From Ischnura elegans (Eukaryota > Arthropoda > Insecta > Odonata > Coenagrionidae): a stretch of 64,000 nucleotides of DNA. The stretch lies in the NCBI RefSeq assembly GCF_921293095.1, contig NC_060248.1:129344972-129408971 (forward strand), written 5' to 3'. Both the position numbers and the translations under genes were made by a program. Under the pieces are notes generated by a model. The model saw only the letters and a list, made by a program, of their open reading frames with translations, did not search any database and had not been told where the DNA came from. Numbering within the stretch: position 1 is the stretch's first letter; the number at the start of each line of letters is the position of its first letter. Below, piece by piece: positions 55,066-64,000 of the stretch.

Positions 55066-57439
55066 CGCGCATATCATGTTTGGATGTCCCATTGTGAAAG
55101 GGGACCTCGCGGTGGATGGAGGGAGTCATTGTCTCGGGCCCTCAATTTGGGATTCTTGGGAAGGGCCCCATAAACGCTCTTTATGGCCTATACTCACTTA
55201 ACGTAACGAAGAGCCTTTCATTGCTAATCATGTAGTTAGATTTAGGTGGACCGACCGTCCCCTCTCCCGAATTTATCGTTAAATTCCCCGACTTCCTGCA
55301 AAACGCAGCTAGAGAGCATTTTGTGCGAAGTATTGTGAAAATATGTAGTTCCTTGATTCCTATGCAAGAGACGTTCCGATGGTTTATTCACATTTTGGGA
55401 GCTCATTGAAAACTATAGTTGGGAATGCGTAAATAGTCTGCAACGTCTAAAGTCTGACATTTACTGCAATCCTAAATATTTCTATAAACGGCAAATCTGT
55501 TTTTTTTGCCTGATTGCCGACAATATATCAAGGTATACAATACATAAACAAGGTTGGAAATCGGGTGAATGGAGATAGGGTGGAAGTGAAATGCTAGCAT
55601 ACGCCGCGAAATTTCGGGCCCCGGTAAAATATTAATCACGGGACCCTAATTATTGGTGATACTATTATGGTGATACTGCGGTGGTGGTTCGGGCCCGAAT
55701 TTTCGGGAAACAAAGATTGAATTATTTTAGGTATTTCGTTATTGAAAGAGCTTATTTCATCGCCTTAAAATTTAACAATAAATTTTAGTATTAATTGATG
55801 GATTTCTAAAGGTCACTTTTCTATGCCTATCTGAAAAATTTTGGTTGAAGGGTGTTGCATGTCGGCAAGTGGAAACGGAAAGAAAGACGTAAATCACTGA
55901 ATCCCTCCTACCCTCATGAAAATCGAATTTAATCCGCTCCTGATTGGACCCTAGTAAAGGCCATGTAAATGGAGGGGAGGGTCAGAAACTCCACCGTAAC
56001 TTCCTCAAAGTAAGCACAATAAACAGCAGTAATTTTATCATGGCCGTTTTTTTTACCTCCGCATAAGCAGATGCGGATTATGATCACTGTTTTGGGTTTT
56101 GTGCATTATATTCCGCAGCGCTTTGACTGTAAGCAATACATATTAGCGATACTATGCCCGCGGTCTGATTTGCGTAGAGATGTAGCTTTTGGGTATTCTT
56201 TTAAACTTTTGTTCGATCAGCTGGCGAGTTAAAAACTTTGGAGAGCCACCTTAAAGATTGCATTATTTCCAATTTTTCGAGAATTTACGCGGGGGGGGGG
56301 GGGTGGAGGGGAGGGGGGATGAGCGGTCGCCCACGCCTTTAATCGGCCACTTATTTGAAGAACACTTTCGAGATGTTTTGGAAAGAAAGAAAGCACGGAT
56401 GTTCTGCACAATAAAGATTTCATGCGATCAGTTTCAATGCAGTGTACCTATCATCATCTTTGAAATAATTTTCATGAAGCCTCCCTAGAGCCATTTAGTG
56501 GGTGGGTTACTGGGGTGGGATGCGGGCGAAAGGAGTGTTTCAATGGGGTAGTTTCCTCCATCAAAGAAAACGAAAGGCATTGATTGCGATTCGTTACCCA
56601 CCATTAGTGTTTTAATAATATACAAATTATTAGGTTTTAGAAATCCCAGTTTAGACGAATGGCAATGGTCAATTTTAACCTCATTTGAAAAAGGCCAGAT
56701 TAGCGCCAATGCGATGCCACTCCACGTGACGTCACAGGGACCTAGTTTCTATACGAGTAGATAGGAGTTTTACATCGTCTGAGATTACCAATGCATGCAT
56801 GAGGCACAGAGCTCAGGGAAACATGTCTTAATAATCACCTACTAAAACTGGCTAAGGTCGGAAAGTTTTCTTCGTTTGATAAGGTATTAATAAACCTTTT
56901 TTAAGCCAGGCGCTACCTGCTAGCAGCCTGCATCTCAGCGGCGTACACATCCTCGCCCCAAAGTCACCTCACAAGGCGACAGCGGGAACCAGAATGACGT
57001 AACACGGCATTTTCCCAGAATTCATGCTTAGCCGTCGCGTTTTCGCGCGCTTGAAATTTCTCACTTTTCATTTAATCGCGGAAAATAGATATCATCATTC
57101 AAAAATATAAAAGTGTGAAATTCGTATTCCAGGAGTAATAATCTTTCGATTTAGGCAATAAAAATATAATAGGAAACCACCCAATTTGTATAAAATCAAA
57201 TAACTCGAGCATATGGAAATAAACTGTACCCAGGAGCATCTATTAGGCATCCGAATTAACAGCTGTTGCCTTCTTCCACCTTTTGTTTTTCCTGCTTGGC
57301 ATGCGACCTACTTCACGCCGTCATATCCACGCTCGGCATGCCTTTACCTTCTCCTCTTACCTGCCTTGCACGTTCCCGCTCCGACCACTCCCCACTTATC
57401 CAGAAATTTGCTTCTGGGAAGGCTAGGTAAGTGTGCGGG
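55066..57439. other. Intergenic, no recognised gene
   Basis: A G-rich tract (about 30 nt) at 56290-56320 could form a quadruplex. A locally GC-richer patch with many CG dinucleotides lies at 56920-57060. No splice-bounded conserved frame was found. Confidence 0.35.
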
Positions 57440-57632
57440 TTGCCTATACCTTTTATTTGTAAACGGCGGATGACCCAACTCCTCCTGCTACATTTAGCCA
57501 ACTTGCGGAACAGTATGCTGCTGTCAACGTTCAAGGCTCGCTTCCATAGAGAAACATGCTCCATATGTATAGCATCTGATGAATTTTTGCCTTACTTCTA
57601 TGCTTGTATTCTCAGCTATACGTAGATTCTTC

Positions 57633-58238
57633 CAGTCAGGGGCGCAGTTAGGAATTAAGGCGCAACTTTTGACGGAGATATAGGTGCAACCTATATCTCC
57701 GTCTCCGGGTGCAACTAATACTGGGGTGTGTGGGGGTATGGAATACCCACCAGGATAAGCGGTAGGTGCGAGATCAATAAATTGCGGAATTTTAAGATAA
57801 ATGGCTGAAAATGGTGAGTTATACGGCTTTCTGAGGGACATTTTATTAATCCTACTCTATTTTATTAGTAATATCAATCCAATTAAGTAAAATGGATTAA
57901 ACTTAAAAATTGCTCTGAGCTATGGGGGGGGGGTTTATCCCCCAAAATCCCCCCCTCGCTGCGCCACCACTGCTTCCAATAGCGGATACAGAGAAAAGTC
58001 AAGGGGGAACGCAAAAGATATCTGAAGTTACCTTTACTTTTATCGTAATAAAAAATAATCAAGTCATATGCAGAGCTTCAGAAATTTTTAATTAAAGTGA
58101 TATATTATACACATATTCAAGACAATGCCATCTTATGATATAAAAAAGTTACAATTTTGGTTTGCTATGTTTGTCAATACGGGTGGTTCGCAAAGGGGGG
58201 TGTGCGCCCCCTGTGCCCCCCATCGTTATCCGCCACTG
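57633..58238 (+). mobile_element. hAT-type MITE, family B, split by a family A MITE
   Basis: A perfect 8-bp duplication GATTCTTC lies at 57625-57632 and 58239-58246. The right end is TTATCCGCCACTG. Only the first four bases (57633-57636) lie left of the family A insertion; the rest, AGCGGATACAGAG onward, lies right of it. The body matches 53118-53375. Inserted into the LINE fragment. Confidence 0.85.
57637..57972 (-). mobile_element. hAT-type MITE, family A, inserted into the tip of family B
   Basis: Begins CAGGGGCGCAGTTAGGAATT and ends CTGCGCCACCACTG. The 8-bp duplication CTTCCAGT (57629-57636) / CTTCCAAT (57973-57980) spans the border between LINE and family B MITE. Contains a short palindrome GGAGATATAGGTTGC-like hairpin near 57678-57704. 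Confidence 0.87.
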
Positions 58239-58660
58239 GATTCTTCTTTGTGTAGAAACCCCTCTTCACCTGAGCTGTTCTAAGAACTATTTCTTTCTTG
58301 CTTCGTCCATTGTTGGTGAATCAGCTTCTTAGGTAACAACACTTTTTCACCTCATCAAGCTTTTGTTTTTCAGTTTTTATGTTTGTTCTATCCTCCTCTC
58401 TTAAGCTTCATACTAATATTTCAGTCGTCTTTTTGTTGGCTTTCAGCTCATATCTGGCAAATCATTTTCTGTCCCGCCTATGACTGCTTTCTAAATCGTC
58501 AGCAAATCGCATTATACTAATTCTTTCTCCGAGAACGTTGGCACCCAAAATCTTCTCTTTGATTTCGTCAATGGCTTTCTCGATTTAAACATTAAAAATT
58601 ATCGGGACACCCTGGTCTCATTCCCTTTCCGGGAAGTAATGTGCAAAACCTTAATCCGGC

Positions 58661-60640
58661 GCTCGTTCTGATGGAGTGAACTCGTGAAAAAATAATTGAA
58701 AAACTCGTTCAAGAAATGTTGAAGATCTAACTTTTGCGTGGGTGGCATACTTCCCACAACCTACCTCTACCGAAACCTAGGCCAGTGCTCAATATATTAG
58801 CATAATAATTTTAATAACAATGTAAGCCAACGAAAGATCGCAGAGCGCTTTATTTTTATGCGGCTCATCTTTCCCAGGTATGGTGATTTAGTGTAGATAT
58901 GAAGATTTTATGAATGAAAGTTTATTATGGGATTAAATTGATTTTCATATAAAAAAATAAAAAATTGTTCGTGTACAGGGGCGGATCACGGTCGTTGTTT
59001 TTCGAGAAGATTTGGCGGTTTGTGATGGCTTTCCGCGGCGCCTTGGTGGTATGCAATACCTACAATCCAGTATACGTTTGAGGTATGATATTCGAAGACA
59101 AATTACAACCACTTTTAAATATTCATCATTTGTTTTTAAATATTGTTTCCAAGCTGGAGATTAAAAACTTTCTTAAAAAAATGCCATCTTTTCAATGTAA
59201 CCAAAAATTACGAGAGACCAGTCGCCACTTTTTCAATAATTCTAGAAATTGCCAATAAATATTATTTTACTTTGTGAAATACTTAAATCTCCGAGTAAAA
59301 CTTACGATGGTTGCTTATATTATACATATTTTTCGATTGTCTTTGTTTCATTATTTTAAATAAGAGCTGTTTGTCTTCATGAGTCGAGATAGAAAGAGAG
59401 TTGCCTATTACTAGCCACCCAACAAAAACACTCTAAAATACACACCATAGCGCATTATCGAATAAAATATTTTTTGATAAGTTTCGCCTCTTAGTTCTGA
59501 AGTAATAAGGTATTCTTAGAAAAAAATTAAAAATATCTGCGTGAAAAAGGAATTAATTTAAATACTTTTCATGACAAATGTCTATAGCTCCAAAGTAAAT
59601 CTTGGAGCACGTCATGGGCAATAATACCTAAGAAGTTTACTCCCTCTTCAGCTATCTCTTTCACTTCACGACTACGCCGAGAGTTATACGGAACTTCTGA
59701 TCTCCAGGACGTAGATAAATTTTATTTACAAGACTGTGCATTTAATTATATGTGGGAAGAGGTAGGTTAAAGCCATTGTCTTCACAGTTATTGAGATAAA
59801 TGTTTTCCTCAGCTATTTCCCTCGACGAGGCTAGTTGAAAAATGTCGTATCATGGATTGCGATCGTATCTGAATGTGGAATAGTGAATGTCAGAGCATGA
59901 AATAAAGCAGTTTTTTTGATACCTACGAGTTTCTCATTTACTTTCTAATTTCCATTTATTTAATTTGGAATGAGGGAAGTTGTTAAGGGTCATTCGAAAC
60001 CTCCTTAAAGATGCCGGCTCTAATGATGTCGGCTCGTAACCAACCTTGATTTTTTTCTGATTCGATGGAACGAACATTGCTTGATGAATTTCATGAAGAA
60101 TAGCTGTGATGCCTCTAGGATATCCGAGTTTCTCTTTGCTGCAAAACAAAATATATGAATTTATCGACTACATGCGGCATTCAAAGGACGAATTACATAT
60201 ATTTACACAAAACACTTATCCTGAGTTCAGTAACTTTAGCCAAGAACTTGAGTTGAGAAACAATAAATTGATGGAAATGAATTTCTCCCTGCGGCTTTTA
60301 TTATTTGTATTGCATTTTTATAGCATTTAAATCATCGCAACGAACTTCGATATCATTAACTTTTTTCATCCCACTCATTAAAGTGACCCCATATTCCATT
60401 AGACCGTACAAAACTATCATGTACATACATGTAAGGCATACTCATTGAAATGGTATTTTTTCTCGAGTTTTTATTATTGTATGAGGAAAAGGAAATTTCC
60501 TAATATCCGCGGTTAAACACATCCGAGTAAGAAAGTCGTCCTTTGACGTTCGCGGGAACATTTTTTGCCTGTTAGAGCATTCCAAGTGTTTTTGAGGCAC
60601 AGAAATCGAGAGTCTTTGCTCACTGGGGTGCACAGAGAAA
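58661..60640. other. Intergenic, no recognised feature
   Basis: AT-rich. No exon, SINE or paired terminal repeat was recognised. Confidence 0.35.
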
Positions 60641-60898
60641 AAAATTAACGCTCGGCGCGAAAACGAAACTTCAAGTCCGTGCCATCTTCCGACTGGAGCG
60701 TTTTCTCCGCTTTTCGGTGCCGGTTTGTCTCTTCTCCTCCGTCGCGCCTCGATGATTGCGCTCGCGGGAAAAAAGGCGCCACCGGGAGACCGCGGGCAAC
60801 TCTCACCCGAGGATATAAGGGCCTTGCGATTCCAGGAGAAATCACATCGTTCCCCGGAGATTTGCCGTGAAGACTCCACAAATCGCTCGACGAAGACC
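60640..60898 (+). promoter_or_regulatory. CG-rich, TATA-containing promoter candidate
   Basis: A clear local rise in CG dinucleotides, with a TATA-like GATATAAGG at 60812-60820 preceded by GC-rich sequence. Start would fall near 60845, about 55 nt before ATG at 60899. Likely promoter of the small gene ending at 61866, which is inference from position only. Confidence 0.45.
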
Positions 60899-61319
60899 AT
60901 GAACGGAATGGTGAGGCTACTGACGTATTTCTGCCTTGGATACCATGTCGACCTCTGCAGTGGATGTGCGCCGTGAATTGTGTCTTGATATTGATCTTTA
61001 TTCCATAGAAGGGTGTCGTGATTTTGATGCTGGGAGTTCTTGCCCTGAGTGCGGCTATACCCTTGGAGCGGCTGATTCCTCATCGCAACGGAGATGCTTT
61101 AGTCGCGGCATCGGGTTATCGACCATCGGCGGATTTGCAAGCATCGGCATCAGGTCATGGTATGTTTATTTCCTCAATCCTGTCGAAGGACTGATGACTC
61201 ACTTGTTTTATACCTTACCCATAAACCTGTATTGCATGATATTATTTTTCAAATTGTTTGTGCGATGGAAGTTCCGTGGCAAGCTGACATTTTTTCCGCT
61301 GCTTAGGTACTGCCTTCAT

Positions 61320-61635
61320 CAGCAGCTCAGCGAGGGGGGGGTTTGGGGGATAAATTCCCCCCCCCCCCCCCTAGAGCTCAGAGAAATTTTTAAGTTTAAT
61401 CCATTTTACTCAATTGGATTGATATTACTAATAGAATAGTGTAAGGATTTACAAAATATCCCTCAGAAAGCCGTAAAACTCACTATTTTCAGCCATTTAT
61501 TGAATTCCGCAATTTATTGATCTCGCACATACCGCTCATCCTGGTGGGTATACCATACCCCACACACCCTGGTATTAATGCATCTAACCCCCCCCCCCCC
61601 CCCCCCCCAAGCCTTAATTCCTAGCTGCGCCCCTG
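61320..61635 (+). mobile_element. hAT-type MITE, family A, 316 bp
   Basis: The 8-bp duplication GCCTTCAT / GCCTTCAG flanks it (61312-61319, 61636-61643). Ends CAGCAGCTCAGCGAGG and CCTAGCTGCGCCCCTG. Long C runs lie inside each end. This copy is uninterrupted and shows the pre-insertion sequence of the copy split at 10847. Confidence 0.88.
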
Positions 61636-61762
61636 GCCTTCAGTCCATTTCCATACCGCCGTAGTGTTTCCCCGTTTATGTGTTTCACTTCCTCTTATTT
61701 ATCTTTCTGTTTGACTCTTTTATACATGTGTACCTACATGATCATACCTTCCATCCTTTCAG

Positions 61763-61866
61763 AGCACCACGGCAGAGTCCAAATCAAAGTGTACAGGGGC
61801 CCTGGCGATCATCACGCGCCGTACGGATATTGGGTGAAGCAACCCGCTGATGACTACCATCACTGA
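61763..61866 (+). CDS. Terminal exon of an unrecognised small, possibly secreted protein
   Basis: A strong acceptor (TACCTTCCATCCTTTCAG, ending 61762) precedes a frame reading HHGRVQIKVYRGPGDHHAP, then YGYWVKQPADDYHH and TGA. AATAAA follows at 61993, 127 nt after the stop, as expected of a last exon. The composition (basic, aromatic, six histidines in three pairs) is unlike chance AT-rich frames. The upstream exon must end in phase 1 and was not found with certainty; ATG at 60899 (MNGM, donor GTGAGG) is a candidate first exon but has the wrong phase to join directly, so an internal exon would be needed. Alternatively an unspliced frame from 61678 supplies a hydrophobic leader (SFCLTLLYMCTYMIIPSILS). 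I do not recognise the family. Confidence 0.45.
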
Positions 61867-61869
61867 TAA

Positions 61870-62301
61870 ATTTCAATGTACACCCTCCAAAGTCAAGAAC
61901 ATTTTTTTGTTCTTCGTTGCCATACACAATGTTCTTTAAACTTTTGATACGTTTCTGATGGATTTGTAAATTTGTCGCTTTTGTTTTGTTCAAATAAAAA
62001 GAAAACCAAAAATATATTTTTATTTCTATAATATGTCTCAGAATATACTAAATTTCCTCAGGCCCATTGAGAATTAGTCTGATAATTTTTACAATCGGTT
62101 CGTTTTTTAAGGTGCCTTGGAGTTATCAAATTCTGATTTTGTATGGAAGGCCACATGTGGTCAGGAGACCAAGATATCTTAAATAAACTGGCCCTTTTGC
62201 GAAAAAACATGCTGCCAATGCGTGTTTAATTTTTTTCTATACCTTTAACCGATTTATGTGATACACATGCCCTTTTAACTATATTAAAGCAGTTACTTGC
62301 G
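61870..62301. other. 3' flank of the small gene
   Basis: AT-rich, with AATAAA at 61993-61998. Nothing else recognised. Confidence 0.4.
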
Positions 62302-62309
62302 ATCTCTAC

Positions 62310-62770
62310 CAGAGGCGAATACAGGATAAGGACAAGGGGAGGCTATAGGTGGGAGATCTGGGGGGTAACCTCCTATAGCCAGTGGTAGATCTAGGATTGG
62401 GCCAAGGGGGAGGCAAAACGGAGGCCTGGGGAATTCCTCCCCAGTCAAAAAGGGATTTTTAGATATTTGGGATTTTTAAGACTTAAAAGCGGTGATTTAG
62501 GCTCATTCTTTGGTTAAACAAAGAACGCAAATAAGTATTTGTAGTAGGTCGTTTTATTAGTGCCAAAGCCTGTAAAATAGGTCATAAGCTTAAAAGTTAT
62601 TTGCATTTCAATTCGTTATAGTGGGTAAATTTACCGGAAATTATGACTAAATACATTTGTACAAAGAAGTAACCACCGAAAATTTCGATTTTACCTGGTG
62701 TGTGCTTTGACCCAATGTGGTTAGGTGCAGAATCGGCTTTAGCCCCCCCCCCCAATAGATTCGCCACTAG
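62310..62770. mobile_element. hAT-type MITE, family E, with an internal MITE fragment
   Basis: Left AGAGGCGAATACAGG and right ATAGATTCGCCACTAG are inverted, and CTCTACC flanks both sides. At 62381 a second terminus-like CAGTGGTAGATCTAGG lies inside, suggesting a nested or recombined copy. Confidence 0.6.
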
Positions 62771-62779
62771 CCTCTACCA

Positions 62780-63400
62780 TAGTCCTCATTTCACATAAAC
62801 CGAAAGAATTTTGTAGGAACATAAATAACAGAGATACGAAGATCAGAAGCTTTGGAACCAGAAATGATACTATTTGATATGAGAAAGATTTTAGCGCGTA
62901 AAAATTCGCAGATTTTTTTGGGAATTTGTTTTTAAACACTTATTGTAATTTAAGTTTTAGTTTGTCATTAATTCCGCTTGGTTTAATAGTGGGCGTGAAA
63001 TTCATAAATATTTAATTCATAATCAAAATTTTAGGCAAATATGAGAAAATTATACGGTAGGAATATTCTCACGTTGGACTGAATATAAGAAGGAAAATTT
63101 CGATAAGCTTTCAATTATAATTTATTATAGAAGCCTTGCTTCTCCAGTAAGAGTTGCTTGCTATACCTGAATCATATTTAAATATATATCTGATAAGTTT
63201 TTGTATCTATTCTGAGATAATGATGAGTATAATTTCCAGGACAATGAAATATGAAGGAGAAATAAGAGAGGACACCTTCTTCCTATCTTTGAGGAAAGCG
63301 GCCATTTCATTTCTGAGTGACGTCTTGCGCAAAGCGAACCAAATTCGTTCGTTAATTGCCAGATCCTCCATGGGGCCACTCAGGGCGTTTGGCTGTCTCT
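62780..63400. other. Intergenic, no recognised feature
   Basis: AT-rich spacer upstream of NF-YC. Overlapping short frames on both strands at 63154-63425 have no motif. Confidence 0.35.
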
Positions 63401-63413
63401 CGTTTGTGTAACG

Positions 63414-63445
63414 ATTGGAGGACATCTCATAATCTCACTGATTGG
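63414..63445 (-). promoter_or_regulatory. Two inverted CCAAT boxes upstream of NF-YC
   Basis: ATTGG at 63414 (in AACGATTGGAGG) and at 63441 (in CACTGATTGGTTG), 27 bp apart, in a CG-richer patch about 270-300 bp upstream of the first recognised NF-YC exon. ATTGG is the complement of CCAAT, the NF-Y binding site. The functional claim is inference. Confidence 0.4.
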
Positions 63446-63707
63446 TTGTGGGTGACTTGATCTGACCGCGAAGTCCATGTGAATTTACACGTGAATGGGA
63501 TATAAACAATCATCTGTGAGAGGATTGTTCCCCAGCTGAATCGGGAAAAATTCAATATGTCTGTGTTCTTCGTGAACGCGTACGTATGCCAACTTAGGAT
63601 CAATTATGTCCCCCTATAAAGTTGTTTTCGACATGTAATTGTGAACGTAATATTTTTCAATATTTCGTAGAAATAATGTGTTATAAACATTGTGTTCATG
63701 CATGCTA

Positions 63708-64000
63708 GTGATGCTGATGGAGATGGTGAAGGTTCAGGCACAGGTCAGTCGTTGTCGGAAGCTCAGCAAGCACTGTCTACATTTTGGCCTAAAGTTACCG
63801 AGGAGATCAAGAAAACTGCCTCTGTAAGTTTGCACTTTGCCTACGGCGTTAACTTTAGTTCCCAAGATATTAATGAATGTATTTTTGTCAGGTTTTTCTG
63901 CTTCAGTCACTGGTGGCATTCTACCACTTCCTTTAAATGCGAAACACAACTGACAACACCTTCCTTACAGGTGGACTTGAAGCAGCAAATGCTTCCATTG
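63708..64000 (+). CDS. NFYC: NF-YC (nuclear transcription factor Y subunit gamma), 5' part, runs off the window
   Basis: Exons 63708-63823 and 63971-64000 (open at the right edge) join in phase. The reading is GEGSGTGQSLSEAQQALSTF then WPKVTEEIKKTASVDLKQQM and LPL. Human NF-YC has [20 protein letters not shown] and then DFRVQELPLARIKKIMK, so the window stops just before the histone-fold helix 1. NF-YC pairs with NF-YB through the histone fold and with NF-YA to bind CCAAT boxes in promoters. The first exon with the start codon is upstream and was not identified; exon 63708 needs two bases of a codon from it. ATG at 63558 is a possible start but its donor phase is not consistent. Confidence 0.88.

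Larger units (their letters stand above)
57440..58660 (-). pseudogene. LINE reverse-transcriptase fragment, interrupted by two nested MITEs
   Basis: On the minus strand from 58660 down, the reading gives FNV, IEKAIDEIKEKILGANVLG and ERISIMRFADDLE, the last matching the (F/Y)xDD catalytic motif of non-LTR reverse transcriptases. Next come KLDEVKKCCYLRS and NNGRSKKEIV, then RTAQVKRGFYTKKN (58247). After the MITE block it resumes at 57632 with NTSIEVRQKFIRCYTYG, then LYGSEP and TLTAA after a shift. That order (RT palm, YLGS-type, DGRxxxEI, KKN, YGxExWT) is typical of insect LINE ORF2. At least three stops and one frameshift are visible. The clade is not assigned and the 5' part is absent. Confidence 0.78.

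Noticed and set aside
60442-61083. Longest uninterrupted frame in the window (213 codons, minus strand)
   Set aside because: It covers a CG-rich promoter-like region where stops are scarce, has no recognisable motif, and opposes the TATA-containing plus-strand promoter. Probably a chance frame.

Overview
The window looks like arthropod nuclear DNA, most likely from an insect. It is AT-rich, with short exons in introns of roughly 0.1 to 7 kb, GT-AG splice sites, and a dense load of small DNA transposons and tRNA-derived SINEs. No bacterial operons, CRISPR arrays, rRNA genes, or retroviral, LTR or Polinton elements were recognised. Genes were read by joining exons by eye at splice sites with phase checks and comparing the conceptual proteins with remembered families. 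No database search was possible.

Host genes, left to right: (1) a DAP / death-associated protein 1 homologue on the minus strand (7813 to 5398, three exons, 107 aa). (2) CCDC103/DNAAF19, a dynein-arm assembly factor, on the minus strand (25210 to 24349, three exons, 193 aa). (3) CASC3/Barentsz, the exon-junction-complex core factor, on the plus strand (25603 to 47549, eight exons, 744 aa), divergent from CCDC103 across a 392-bp shared promoter. (4) TRAPPC2L, a TRAPP vesicle-tethering subunit, on the plus strand (50636 to 51378, five exons, 136 aa). (5) An unrecognised small, possibly secreted protein whose terminal exon is at 61763 to 61866, with a TATA-type promoter about 950 bp upstream. 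(6) The 5' part of NF-YC, a CCAAT-binding factor subunit, running off the right edge (63708 to 64000). These genes do not form a pathway and are ordinary neighbours.

Transposons fill most of the rest. A damaged piggyBac with all three catalytic aspartates visible (10847-13436) sits inside a hAT-type MITE that keeps a perfect 8-bp target duplication. A second, internally deleted piggyBac-like element (16615-20616) carries an 18-bp perfect palindrome near both ends. Tigger/pogo-like TA-flanked elements are common, including one nested in another inside CASC3 intron 7. A LINE reverse-transcriptase fragment was hit by one hAT MITE, which was then hit by a second at its very tip (57440-58660). One hAT MITE family (A) has five copies here, and several further families are present.

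The most interesting structural observations are these: two copies of one Tigger-like family lie in opposite orientation on either side of CASC3 exon 5, the downstream one starting 20 bp after the splice donor, an arrangement known to favour exon circularisation; a near-perfect 57-bp-arm palindrome has a third copy nearby (45001-45930); a 43-bp intronic hairpin lies in CASC3; the divergent promoter pairs a ciliary and an RNA gene; and the NF-YC gene has two inverted CCAAT boxes upstream. I did not find a convincing new multi-gene system.
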